In this document: positions 31,481 to 43,132 of the stretch, one piece after another
How positions within the stretch are numbered: position 1 is the stretch's first letter
How the letters are laid out: each line of letters starts with the position of its first letter
From: Tricholoma matsutake
Lineage: Eukaryota > Basidiomycota > Agaricomycetes > Agaricales > Tricholomataceae
Direction of reading: 5' to 3'
NCBI GenBank assembly: GCA_026075535.2
Contig: AP026538.1
Coordinates: forward strand, 17,678,337 to 17,742,336
DNA: 64,000 bases
Notes under the pieces: generated by a model
The model's input: the letters and a program-made list of their open reading frames with translations, nothing else
What the model was told of the DNA's origin: nothing
The model's database searches: none
Position numbers and translations under genes: made by a program

Positions 31481-33139
31481 AGCATGTGGTTACTGGAATC
31501 TGAGCAAGTTGGAGAGAAGGGGATGGACCTGGCAGATACTCAATTGCTGTCAATTTCGGAGGGAACTGTTTCGAGGGGAAGACCAATGACACAGGGCATA
31601 GCATTTAGAGTATAGAGGCAAAGGGAGCAAGGATTAAGTGTCAGATGAGTTGTGAGTGGTAGTAAGAGAGATAGTGACTCACCTGTTCTCCTGTGCTTTC
31701 CTCTGCTGGATGCACATGGTAAATGGGTATTGGAGTCCCTAGATACACTATACAATGTTTACACAAGGTTCTAAGATGGTCAATAAAGTCAAAAAAGTGA
31801 ACATTGGCTCAGGAGGGGGAATATGTACTGGGAAATATCCATGGGCCCAAAACATTCGCTTTCTTCGATTCCTAGCCTGTTGTTGCTCAATGGGAATAAA
31901 GATATGTACACACAATGGCAGGGGAGATAGGCTCCAGCCCATCAGGGCATGGGTCTCCCATCAACAAAGGTGAATTTGACTCACCATGTCCTCCCTGTCA
32001 TCCATATCATTAAATGCTTATATACAGAGCATATTGTAGTCCATTCTCTCTAAGAAACAGCTTAGATATAATCTATATGGTCAAAGCCTAGTCCAGGAAG
32101 GTAGGTTTATCAGATACTCACCTATTTCTTTATTACTGTCTTCTAGCAGTTCCATCCCATTAATAGATGGAATGCACAAATGAAATGGGGTACTTTGAGC
32201 CATATTAACACCTCATGAGGATAAATTAGCCTGGGGAAGACATGTGGTAGGTTGAGATGTAGTGAGGTAGGTACAGTCACTTATCCAAGGCCTGTATGCC
32301 AGAACCTGCCACTTTTGTTGGAAATGGGTTATGGATATAGTAGATAACTCAAGTAGATAAGAATGAGAATGAACTTGAAATGAGAGGGAGATGATGGTAC
32401 AAGGATGAGTGATCAATTGTCTCAACGGGTAACAGTCAATGGGTTATTACATCACTGTGACTATGTATTTCTGTGTACGACTTGCTTTCCCTACAACTTT
32501 CCATTGACATTCAGACAGACACTCATAGTAGATAATGCTTACTTTCATTAGAGCATGTCCATAAAGCAGGAGAGGCTGTAGCATGTACCAGAGAATGAGT
32601 TGAATCATGTGTTCCTAAAGAGGCAATAATTTGAGAACAACACAGTGTGTTGTTGATTGGACAGCTGGGGTTAATAGAGGAGTGTGTATTGCATAGAATG
32701 CAAAAAGTCCAAAGGAAAACCATAGAGGGATGGACATGAAATGCTCAAATAAGTGTTGATAGATGGATGATCAGGAGTTCATGATTAGAGGCATATTGGT
32801 GTACCTGCCTGATCAACTACTCTGACTGCATGCATCTAGCACTGTATAGGGCTGTGCATTGACAGATACATGGTGCTGTCTGATGGTCACAGCACAGGAC
32901 CCCCAATAATGCATAGCAAGGCTAGATCTCAAAAACCCCAATTTTGCAATTTTTGTCCAGAAAGGTTTCCACTGTTTTTGTCTGGATTAGATTAGTATCA
33001 GTACTTGATAGCTAGGCATTAAAAATAGAATTTTAGCAGAATGAGGAACTACAATTTATTGTTCATCCCATCCTTGTCTCCACAGGACTGCTGCTTGCAT
33101 TTATGAAACAATTGCATGGCTTCCTTGAACTTCCCTTCA
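31481..33139. other. No recognisable gene; minus-strand splice-like signals
   Basis: Minus-strand text at 32,723-32,540 (MVFLWTFCILCNTHSS to ALWTCSNE) is followed by a GTAAGC donor, and GGTGAGT donors occur on the minus strand near 31,682, 31,980 and 32,118. The pieces could be exons of a decayed spliced gene downstream of the Plavaka relic, but no family is recognisable and no exon chain is convincing. Low CpG. Confidence 0.25.
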
Positions 33140-34803
33140 CCCAAAAGGTTGAATAGAAATCATTCAGCATCTTCCTGACCAAGCTCATTGAGTTGAGAAT
33201 TTGACAGTTGGAGGGATGGTAATAGATGTGTGGCCTGTAAAATGCCAGAGAATGAACTTGTCATGCTGAACTATCTTCTCCTTCCTATCAAGCCAGAGAG
33301 TCATTTGTGGATATTCATCATTATGGTTTGTAGCTCAGTAAGCATCTTTTGCCATGTCAATGTGTAAGCGCTCTGTGTATTCAAAGTCCCTGATAGACAC
33401 AATGAAATGATTATGACCTTCAAGCTTTGGAAGTTGAAAGTAGTCCCTGATTTCAAGGTCGACAAAAATAGTTTTGGTGGCATGAAAGGAGTTGAGAGTG
33501 GCTTGCATATTGGAGAGTGTTTCCTCACTGTGTTCAGGATATCGTGCAAGATAGAGAAAATCAAGAAATGCACAAATGCATGCAACAAGTCTTCTGTGTT
33601 CCATGCCATTTGGCAATGGCAGGTCAATGATCAATCCAAGCAGGAATTGTGACATCTCCTCATGCTCTTGTCCAGTGACTTGTGTCAAGGTGCTGATACC
33701 CTTCATGAAAACACAGATATTGTGATTGGGAGGTAGTCAGCAACATTGTGCATCAATTTCAATGGTTCCATATGCAGAGATTATCCATGACTTGAGATGC
33801 TTCAGAATGCCTTGGTAAAGCTGATGAAGTATGTCTGGGGTTATCAATAGGGAAATGCATGGGTTTTACCCATGGGTTTCCCATGCTTTTATTTCCTAAT
33901 TTATTCAATGAGTTTTGCATGAAAAATCATGAAAAAATGATTTTCTGGAAGTGTTTTGTTGGCTCTTTGTGATCCAGCACATAAAACAATACTTGGGTGA
34001 CATTTCTCATGTGTCAAGGATAAAAATATATTATTTTGTCCATGGTATCACAAGCACCCAATGAATAGCTACCAGAAAATCATTTTTTTGTGATTTTTCA
34101 AGCAAAACCCATCAGATAAATTAGGAAATAACAGTGTGGGAAACCTGTGGGTAAAACCTGTGCATTTCCTTAGTTATCAATCAAAAGATATTGGAATATG
34201 GAAGCTTTTCCCAGAAAGGCTGGAAGACAGGTTTAATACCAGCCTCCTTGCAAGCATGATGGAAGCACAGTATGTCATTGATGAGAGACAAGGCATCAAG
34301 AATCTGTTCCAGGTCTTGGAATGGATTCACATTCTCACTTTCTTCTCCCACTTTGTGTCTCAGGATTGGACACTTTGGACACTCTCCATTTTTGCAGCAG
34401 CATACAAGAACTTGCTCAGGGTAATTGCAAATGTAGCATGCCAAAAGAGGATGACAGTGATAAGACACTCCTTCTCCTGTAAAGAGGACTTTCCCCAAAG
34501 TACTGGCTTCTTGTAATGGGGCAGTAATTATATCCATTGCCACATGAAAGACAGTGCCTTCGCTTGGCACAATTTGTGATATGCTCAAGATTGGTGGTGG
34601 GGAGATATCCAAGGAGGACATATGCATGACAGGAAGGTTTATAATGGATCTCCTTAGGTATATTTCCAACTATAAGATACACAGGATAAGCACTTTTGTT
34701 ATGAAAAATCATCACTTGAGTCTTGTCAGTGGATATCAGAAGTGGGACAATTGTTCCTCCAGGCAATTCTTCATCGTGAGCAAAGATGATGCTGTAAAAT
34801 ACC
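33140..34803 (-). pseudogene. Plavaka-type transposase (broken, split by a MITE)
   Basis: Minus-strand text in the order expected for Plavaka-family DNA transposases of basidiomycetes (recalled family knowledge): DEELPGGTIVPLLISTDKTQ, SAYPVYLIVGNIPKEI, VLLGYLPTTNLEHI, CHPLLACYICNYPEQVLV, CKNGECPKC, EAGIKPVFQPFWEKLPYSNIF, then (past a 325-bp MITE) TPDILHQLYQGILKHLKSW, GISTLTQVTGQEHEEMSQ, LGLIIDLPLPNG, FVDLEIRDYFQLPKL, YTERLHIDMAKDAY, DEYPQMTLWLDRKEKI. Stops, one at the DAY-stop-ATN position, and frame changes near 34,560 and 34,670 break it. The amino terminus is replaced by a TNP2-type fragment at about 34,800. Confidence 0.85.
33848..34172. mobile_element. 325-bp MITE with ~105-bp inverted repeats
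   Basis: Starts TAGGGAAATGCATGGG and ends TGCATTTCCTTA. The arms align over about 105 bp with roughly one mismatch in six (GGTTTTACCCA, TTTCCTAATTTAT and AAATGATTTTCTGG shared). An exact 8-bp duplication GTTATCAA flanks it (33,840-33,847 and 34,173-34,180). Removing the element and one duplication rejoins the transposase text as NIF-stop-LITPDILHQ, which fits the family. Eight-base duplication and TAGGG ends suggest a hAT transposase. Confidence 0.92.
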
Positions 34804-35280
34804 CTCAAGCCAGTTGTGCATAAAACCTAGAACAACATGTTTGACTGGGTCCCAGTATGGCAGACAATGCAGTGGAGTCCACCATACACCATTTGACTTT
34901 GCTAGAGCATTTTGGTCAGCCTTGGTTGTCTGGTTAAGCCATGCTTCTGCTTGGGCTTGCACCTGGGCACCATTACATAATTCCCAAGATTGCATATTAA
35001 GGTCTTCCAGCTGATCTTTGGTACAGAGGCAGAAGGAACAAAACATTATGGCACCATGTGCTAAAAAGCCACTAACTTTCTGACTTCCCTCCAGATCAGC
35101 AATGACAGGTGCACACTAGTAAGAAGATTGTGCTTCTGAAGATTGTGGTGATGAGGATCCAAGTGATAATTAATGGTCATAACAGGTATGTACCCCATAC
35201 TCCCGATGATTAGGAGGTAGTTTTGAAGCATTGGCGAGGATCTGAGATGGGAGGTTATTCAGTGGATAGTGTTTCACTCC
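34790..35280 (-). pseudogene. TNP2-type transposase fragment
   Basis: Minus-strand text HYPLNNLPSQILANASKLPP, VIADLEGSQKVSGFLAHGA, FCSFCLCTKDQLEDLN, QAQAEAWLNQTTKADQNALA, TPLHCLPYWDPVKHVVLGF and MHNWLEGILQHH. The LPYWDP-VLGFMHNWLEG motif is characteristic of the TNP2 (CACTA-related) transposases of Agaricomycetes, from recalled family knowledge. Stops interrupt HTCYDH-stop and SSY-stop. It ends abruptly at QHH, where Plavaka text begins in another frame. The 5' portion of a relative is at 52.45-53.24 kb; the two fragments barely overlap in content. Confidence 0.75.
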
Positions 35281-38217
35281 CTTTTTGTCAGTCTTATTAA
35301 TAGGTGTTCTTTTAGGTTCTTCCTGTGTATGCCACGAGTAGTAGGGCAAGTTCTTAGTTCATGCTCTTTGGGGTCTTCTTCACACAGCTCATTCTGCTCT
35401 TCATCAAGTTCTCAATCTGGGTCCTCATCATCTAGGTTGACATCCCCTTCGACACCTGCATCCGAGTCCTCCACCTCGTCAACTTTTACCTCCCCTAACT
35501 GCAACACCAAGACCCAGTACAATCTACTTGACCAACTATCTAGGTCCCTGGAAATGCAGTTCCATGCTGCTTACATGTTTCTCTGTTACTTCTACATTAT
35601 ATTCAAGTGTTTGTCATATGATTCAGAGGCTGAGGCAGAGAGATGTTTTCAGTGTCAGAAAGCCAAGGAATGGGTGGCTCCCCATAACAAGTGGGTGAAT
35701 GATAAGGTGGTGGATGGATGGGATCTTGTGACCTGGGACATTGGGCTAGTGTGTTTGACATTGGGGGTCAAAGTAGGTGCGATCTTGGTTTTGTTTATCA
35801 GTAAACTTTCTGATCTTATGCACCACAGTTCCACTGTGACTTTCTAAACCTGTATATGCCTACAAATACCAAGCATTGGCTCCACACTACATGTCATATG
35901 AGGATCTTGAAGTTGATATCATACCTTCTCTCATTCTCTTGCAAGCTGATTTCAGCTTTCTTCTATGTATCACAAGACCTCCCAGTGGGATATTCTTTCT
36001 GCATTCTCATACAGCCTTGGATCAACACCTCAACCATCTTGGATGAACTTTGGATTGTGCTGCCCTCCCTTTGACAGTTATTTAACTACCAGGGGGGCAG
36101 GAGTTGTATGTTGAAGGAAACATGGTGGCTGTTGTTTGAGGCTGTCTTGGGTAAATATCACTCATAAAAGTTTATGTGTTTTGTATGCAGAACCAGATGT
36201 CCTCTCAGTTCTCCATCTCACTACTTACAGTGGCTGCCCTGGTTGATGCAATCCAGGTTTGTCTAGTCCATAAATATGAGTATCAAGCACAGTGGAATGC
36301 AGAGATGGCAAACTGGCATCAGCCTGGGAGAGGGTATGATCTGAGGCAGGTTGCCAAAGTGGACTTGAATGTGCATGTGAAGAGAGAATGGAGGGCCCAG
36401 TGGGAGGCAAATGGCATGGTACAGGACATTCAGGCGATCTTGAGGATTTCTGATGTGAGTTTCAGTTTGGTGAATTAGATGATGCTGGGGGGGGCTGATT
36501 ACAATTGCTGATGTAGGCTAGATTGCAAGAATTGTTGACATTGGCTGAGCAAGGTTATTCTATCTTAGATTTGTGGAGTGTTTGCAGTGTCAGAATAATG
36601 GGTTATTTCAGTGTACATGCCAGTACCTTTCAGGAACAGATTATAACCTGGACTTTAAGCTGCCATTGGTGCATTGCATGATGTGGCAGTTACATCTTCC
36701 AACTGTATGCATACTACGTAGCTTTCTCTGAGCTGTACTGTAAATCATCTAACCTGCTAATTACATCTCAGAAAATTGTTTAATACAAACTACACAATCT
36801 CCATTACCCCAACAGCTATTCAGAGTGCTTGTTTGTCTGCACAAATATTCAGTGGCTGTCATTCCTCAACTCTTTCTCCAGGCTCTGGGTTTTGACATGG
36901 CTTATACTATTGCTCTGTTCCAGGTCTCTGATGATTATTGATTGTCAGTCTATAAATGACATCTCAACTTGTTGGAGTAGGTAGAGTATTCAATGCTACT
37001 ATTAGGCTAGTGGCAGGTTTCATTGTCTCATGTGTACACAGTCCTAAACAGCAAGGACAGGCAAAATCACTTCTTTCCTTTGAAGGATGGAAATGCATCA
37101 GCTAGAGCCTAGTAAAGCTGATGTAGATTTGCACTTCAGGCATCTTTTGAAGCACCATTGCAAAAAAGATTCTGCCAAAACATCCATCAAGCCAATGGTT
37201 CTTATTGTAGATGCCCTTGATGAGGGCTGGCAACTCCTGCTGAGAGAAAAGTGCTTCTGGATACTCTATGAAAATGGGCTCATTTTGTCCCAACCTTCAA
37301 GTTATTCCTCACAAGTTGAAATGAAGAGCTCACAAGCACCCAGCTTTGAACTACCATCAAGGGTGGACAATAATGCCAGGTACCTTTCCTTGGTGCAGAA
37401 GCTCCTTCATAAGGATGGTGTTATATTTGTGTTATATTGATCATTTGTTGCTGTTGGCAAAAAAGTCTCATGAACCAGAGTTTGCCAGTCAATTGATCTT
37501 AGCACTCCAATCCTGACTTGAGCTCAGGGCCTCATGCAACTGTGCATGTGGTTGCTGAGCACAACCTAACATTAGTTTCAGCAAGTATGAAACCTCCATC
37601 ACTCATGGTCCAGGTGGGTTGGTTAATCTGCATGGTATCTGAGTCTTTGTTTGTGAGGTTGTCAGTCAGCCCCATGGAGTGATCTTTAAGGAAACCAGGC
37701 TTGATGATAGTGCAAGATACATGCATTGTTTTAGCATCTTAGTGAGGTGTATTAAGCATTATTGACATTATGACGGTGTGCTAAGTGAAAACATGACATT
37801 AGGAAATTCCTTGTGTGACTTTGCTGGATTTCTTATGATCTTACTGTGCACAGCCTAGGACTCAGCCACTCTAGATGTTTTGGTGTCATTCTCCTGCAAC
37901 TAAAAAGACATTCATAAATGGTCTGTTTAAGGTAATAGAGATTTGTCTCAGGAATATGTGTATAGTTTAAATGAGATTTACCCAGCTAAAAATCCAGCAG
38001 GAGTGAATATGGTATGGGAGTATCCATTTTTGGCCCTGACCAGGAAGTCAGCCATACCTACTATGCTATGAGACACAGTAACATTTCAACCTTGTACTGC
38101 AGTACAATCTATTCTACTATGCCTCTACTTATGTAGGAAATCCAAATTTGTAGTGCTATTAACTGAAACTTATGGTAATTGAGGCCTTTCAAGTTAGACT
38201 ACCTGTGTTTTGCACAG
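35281..38217. other. Mostly unrecognised sequence
   Basis: Minus-strand acidic text at about 35,540-35,290 (VDEVEDSDAGVEGDVNLDD, ELRTCPTTRGIHRKNLKEHL) may be the amino end of the TNP2 relic. Plus-strand open text at 36,176-36,478 (NWHQPGRGYDLRQ, VHVKREWRAQW) looks protein-like but is unknown. A NACHT-like piece is at 37,087-37,440. The remainder shows no gene. Confidence 0.35.
37087..37440 (+). pseudogene. Possible NACHT/NLR-like ATPase relic
   Basis: Plus-strand text has KPMVLIVDALDEG, close to the Walker B signature of fungal NACHT domains, preceded by LDLHFRHLL-like text and followed by WILYENGLILSQPSSYSS, where family members have a FLITSRP-like strand. No Walker A was found upstream, and the following text loses similarity. 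If right, it is a fragment of a fungal NLR gene, the only hint of an innate-immunity-type gene in the window. A chance match cannot be excluded. Confidence 0.35.
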
Positions 38218-38225
38218 TTTGGCTC
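38218..38225. repeat. Left target duplication of the hAT-like element
   Basis: TTTGGCTC, repeated exactly at 44,441-44,448. It shows that everything between, including a nested copia, entered as one element later enlarged. Confidence 0.88.
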
Positions 38226-38504
38226 TAAGGCATAGTGTGAGTGCACCCATGGGTGACCTGGATCCAAACTCATGAGTATTCTCACATAGAAAACTGTTAC
38301 TTGGATCCGCATGAGTATTTTCCCATGGATGACCCAGATCTGCGAGTGTAGAACTCACAAGTGTGCAAGTACCTGTAGGTATATGGGTAGATACAAGTAC
38401 TCACAGGTAACTCATGGGTACTTGTATGTTATTTTGTGCAAGAGATAGAATATACAACAATAACACAAGCTAGGTTTCAGTTAGGTTAGTATCTGAATGC
38501 TGGG

Positions 38505-39430
38505 TAGGTGAGTCAGTGTCTGTAGCACTGTAATTCAGGAATGACTTAGTGGTTCCTTCCATAAGCTTGTATTATACATTGTGCATACTATACATCTATT
38601 GCATTTCCAAAGGGCTAGTTGAAATGTGCAACCATTATTTTATAACAACACCCCTTCCTCCTCCTCCCTCTGACAAACCCATAGCACCATAACTCAACAA
38701 CTGTGCAACCATTCCTTTCATAAACTTGGATTCTCTACTATGCATTGCATATTTACATCTCCCTTAAAGCACTACTCAAATGGCATAGCCATTGTTTCAT
38801 ACTAACCACCCCTTCCTCCTCATCCCTCTCAAAAGCCTGCAGCACTGTAACTCAATAACTCTGAGACTGTGTCTTTTGTAAACTTGGCTTCTATACTGTG
38901 TATAGTATATGTACAGCATCCCAAAAGCATGAGTTGAATGGTAGAGCCACTGCTCTTTGGCAACCATCCCTTCCTCTTCATTCCTCTCAAAAGCCCACAG
39001 CATTATAACTCAATAAACCCAAAACCATTCCTTTTGTAAAATGGGATTCCGCCCTCTATATACCATTTCTATAATGTTCCAAAAGTATTAGTAGAGCTAT
39101 GCAACCGTTATTTCATAGCAACTGCCCCTTCCTCCTCATCCCTCTCAAAAGCCCATAGCACTATAACTCAATAACTCCATGACCATTCCTTTTGTAAACT
39201 GGTAGTACACACTATATATAACATATCTATGCCTTCTCCAATGCACTAGTCAAAGGGTAAACCCATTCCTTTATGGTAAAGTTCTTTCTCCTCATGTCTC
39301 TCAAAAACTTGGAGCATTGTAAATAAATAATGCTGGAGTGATTCCTTCTATAAACTGGTATTCTACATTGTATATAGTATGTCTATGATCTGCCAACAGT
39401 ACTATATGAACAGTGCAGTAGTTCATGCAC
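38505..39430. repeat. 158-bp satellite array, about six units
   Basis: The block CCCCTTCCTCCT and its variants occur at 38,651, 38,809, 38,967 and 39,125, spaced exactly 158 bp, with a diverged copy near 39,281 and a partial unit to the left of 38,640. Each unit also has CTCTCAAAAGCC, TAACTCAATAA, CCATTCCTTTTGTAAACT and a TATATA-like block. Units differ by many substitutions but hardly by length. Confidence 0.92.
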
Positions 39431-39548
39431 AAGTACTTGTGTGAGTACCCATGCCTGCAAAAACTGATACCTGGATCCTCAAGGATCTGTTCCCATGGAT
39501 GACTTGGAGCCCCAAGTATGCATACTTGTGGGTAGTCCCATGGGTCTA

Positions 39549-39752
39549 TATTGGGTTTATGGTGTGGAGTAGAAGTTCATAGGGATTTTATAATGGGTGT
39601 TCAGAGCAAGGTAGAACATCTCGTATTCTCCTATACTATGATGTACATATGTTGTGATCTATAAATACATCATGTTCTATTTTTATATGTGATGTGGTAG
39701 TGTTGTGCTTGTGATGCACTAATGTAATGCACTAGGATTGACTATCCCAACA
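39549..39752 (-). repeat. Copia D 3' LTR
   Basis: 204 bp; TGTTGGGATAGTC start on the minus strand, CCCAATA end. It differs from the other LTR mainly at sites that read CA or TG in one copy and CG or the alternate in the other, the signature of CpG decay. Confidence 0.92.
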
Positions 39753-40067
39753 CTCCCCCTCAAGCCTAGCATGGTTGAGTCCATAGGAATGGTTAATAAA
39801 TAATTGAAATGTTAAATTTCTTGCCTTTCATGTGTGTTAAAACCTCTATGTTGTGGAAAACCCCATGGGAAAAACCAACTCACATGCAAGGAAAGCTACT
39901 GAGTTTGCACATCGACTGGATTACCATCTCTGCCCTATGTCGTATATATTTTGGCCTTGGTAATGCCTTTGTTAACACATCCACTGATTGTTCCAGTTTT
40001 GTATATCAAGTATTTTGTCAGTTACTAGTGTTCGGACCCAGTGATGGCAAATAACGATATGTTTTGA

Positions 40068-40727
40068 TCACTGGTGAAATTGAGGGTTAGGTGTCAATAT
40101 TATGGATCCTTCATTATCACCTTTAATTTCCATTGGTGAGCTTTGTGGGAATCTGAGTTCACTGTACAAATTTCTCAGCCATGTCGCCTCATGTCCAGCC
40201 TCTGACAGTGCTACATATTCTGCCTCTGTAGAGGACAATGCTACCACAGTTTGTTTCTTTGATTTCCATGTGATCGCTCCCCCTGCTGCTAGAAAAACAT
40301 AGCCAGTTGTGGATTTGAGGTCATCAGCATTTGCATATGCAGCATCTGCATATCCGTGGAAGAGGTTTCCAGTTCCAGTTTCATCTTGGGATTTTCTATA
40401 TGCTATCCCTAGAGTTTTTGTACCCACCAGGTATCTGAGTATTTGCTTTATTGCACCATGGTGTTTTAAACCTGGATTTGCAGTGTTGGTGGCCAATTTA
40501 TTAACTGCATAGCTTATGTCCAGTCTTGTGGAATTTGCCAAAAATTGCAGACTCCCCAATAATCATGCATATGAATTGCTTCAATTGGGTTTGTTATCAT
40601 CTGGATTTGGTCCAAGCTTTATATTGGAGTCCATGGGTATACCTGTAGGACTTTCATCAGCTATTCCTTCATTATGAAGAATATTTTCAATATATCTCTG
40701 TTGAGATATAGTTATTGCATTCTCAGT
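40068..40727 (-). pseudogene. Copia D RNase H region
   Basis: Reads LLGSLQFLANSTRLDISYAV, ILRYLVGTKTLGIAY, HGYADAAYANADDLKSTTGY, WKSKKQTVVALSSTEAEYVA, then GDNEGSI and FHQ-stop-SKHI, where Arg is normal before SKHI. The connecting text from the reverse transcriptase is broken near 40,560-40,600. The acidic residues of RNase H are present. Confidence 0.88.
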
Positions 40728-41831
40728 TCATGTAACTTCAATGCCAACAATTTTACTTGGCTCTCCAAGATCTGTTACTTCCCATTCTGAGGGGAGTGTT
40801 TCTTTCATATGATCCATCATTTTATCAGATGAAGCAAAAAGTAGTGAGTCATCCACCCAGATAGCCATTATTCCAAAGTCATCACCATCATGTTGTATAT
40901 ATGTGCATGGATCAGAAAGTAAGCACACATAGCCATGGATTTTGAGTTTGCCATCAAGTTCATTATTCCACTCTTGGCCTGCCTGTTTTAAACCATAAAG
41001 TGTTTTGACTAACCTGCATACTTGACCCATTCCATCTTCACATCCTTTGGGCTGTTGCATATATATTGCCTCTTGCAAAGTGCCATTTAAATACATGCCC
41101 TTTACATCCATTTGTTGTAACTTGAGTCCCTTTTCAGGTACAAGTGCTAGTATTGCACATAATGTATCCATCCTGACAACTGGTGAGAATGTTTCCCTAT
41201 AATCAAATCTGGGTCATTGTGCATATCCCTTTGCCACTAGTCTTGCTCGATACCTTACTACTTCCCCTTCTTTATTGTGCTTCCTGACAAAGATCCATTT
41301 ATTTTTGATTGCTATTGTGTCATGAGGTTTCTGGATGAGATCCCAAGTCCCCTTCTCCAACAATAAATCTAATTCAGTTTTCATGGCCTTTTGCCATTCA
41401 GGCCAATCTGGGGAGTTCTGTGCATCTTTGAGACTTGTAAGTTCATCTCCAGCAACAATTGCATAGACTTCTTCTTGTAATAAGAGATTGTCATCTTCCT
41501 CATATGCAAAAGGATTGTGAAGGTGCCTATAATTGGTATGAATTCCATGTGTCTTCCACATTTTGTCACTATTTATATCTTCCTGTGTTTCATTCTGTTT
41601 TCGCTTCCTGGGCACAAGGTTCTGAGTTGTATCATCAGAATCTGTTACACCCATTGGCAGTGAGCCACCTGCAGACTCCCCCTCACATGGTAAATTGGGT
41701 GTAATTTCAATATGGTCAGGAGTTGGTTTTTCTGTAGGTGTAATATTCCAGAAGTTGCAGGAGGTAAGTACTTTGAGAGTTTCCACATTGTAATATTTTA
41801 CTGCCCCCAGCTTGTCTAACCTCCCTATCAA
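40728..41831 (-). pseudogene. Copia D reverse transcriptase and acidic linker
   Basis: The linker (41,831 to about 41,450) is acidic. The reverse transcriptase reads WQKAMKTELDLLLEKGTW, NKWIFVRKHNKEGEVVRY, ARLVAKGYAQ-stop-P, then LQQMDVKGMYLNGTLQE (motif A), RLVKTLYGLKQAGQEW and MAIWVDDSLLF (motif C). The stop after GYAQ is TGA, where related enzymes have Arg. Otherwise the domain is well preserved. Confidence 0.88.
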
Positions 41832-41863
41832 CTCACAGCACCATCATCATAGCCAATGTATGC

Positions 41864-42582
41864 TCAGTGCCCTGATTTTGGTAGCAATTTTGGGGGTTTC
41901 TTTTGACCTTGTAGTAATATCCATACATGGCTTCCGCATTCCTGTAAATGTGATATGTTTGGTTTTATTTTGTGCCATCCTTCATAAGGTGTTGATTTCA
42001 GGAGATGTTTCATAAATGATGAGTTACAAAGGTAAGTGCTGTGTAAAACTGCATATTCCCAAGGAAATTCGGGAAGTTGGTTGGCAGTTATCATGGACCC
42101 ATGGTGCATGATAGTTCAACAAGAGTTCTATTCATTTGCTCTGCGATGCCATTCTGTGAAGGTGAGTATGGTGCAGTTAGTCTTACTTCTATACTGCATT
42201 CATTACACCATTTTTTTAACTTCTCATTTACAAATTCTTTTCTGCTATCAATTTGGATCCCCTTCAGATTTTGACCTTGAGTTATTAGATGTGCCAAATA
42301 ATTTATTACTGCTTGTGTAGAGTCCAATTTCTCTTTCAAACACTGGACAGTTATGTAGCATTTTGCATTGTCCACACATAACAAGTAATATTGATTTCCA
42401 TTTATAGATTTGATTGTGTATTTTCCCCATAAGTCAATATGCATCAATTCTCCAGGTTTGGTTTGTCGCATGGATATTTTAGGAAAGGGTTCTATGTGTT
42501 GCTTTGCCTTGGTACATGCAATACAGTCTGGTTTAGTACTGTGTTTATCAACATTAAATCCATCGACCAAATTCCTATCCAA
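41864..42582 (-). pseudogene. Copia D integrase
   Basis: CIACTKAKQHIEPFP is the end of the HHCC finger. The core reads ELMHIDLWGKY (first Asp), QIDSRKEFVNEKL (second Asp; Gly changed to Lys), and SPSQNGIAEQMNRTLVEL (Glu). Downstream: FMKHLLKSTPYEGWH and HLQECGSHVWIL. The His of the finger and the first part are lost near 42,600-42,740 by frame changes. Confidence 0.85.
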
Positions 42583-42745
42583 TAATTTCTGCAGGCCAGA
42601 ATACCTGACGTGCCTGAAGCACCTGTGCCAAGTTTCCTAATTGGGCACCACATCATTATTGATGTATGATCAGTGATTGGCGGCTTCTATTGTAAGTGTT
42701 GGGTGTTGGTCGCATACAGTTAATTCCATCTTGTATACGTGGTTG

Positions 42746-43087
42746 TTAACTTTGTTCCCTTGTCTGTGTTCCAGGTACATAGAGTATGTCCTCCAAGTGC
42801 AAAATATAATTGTGACCATTACATGTCAAAATTAATTCAACAGTTCTGTGGCCCTCAATTTTTGCTTCTTTACTGCCTACACCTGTTACAGAACATTTTT
42901 CCACAGGTGTGTACACAATAAAAGCTTCCCTTTGATGCATAACATGTGAAGTTGTTGCTGAATTGGCTAACCAGTCATACCAGATCAATCGCTCATCATT
43001 TCCAACAAGGTTACAGGCTTCATACGTGTCAAAATTGTAAAGTTCTTCATTTACTGGAAATGCGATCAATTCCTCCCCCACATTCAA
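42746..43087 (-). pseudogene. Copia D protease
   Basis: WLANSATTSHVMHQREAF corresponds to the usual ADSGATSH active site, with the catalytic Asp changed to Asn and Gly to Ala. HNYILHLEDILYVPGT follows at the expected distance. Confidence 0.82.
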
Positions 43088-43132
43088 ATCTTTAGTACCT
43101 TTCTTTGATCCCTCTTTTTGCTTCTTCTTTCC

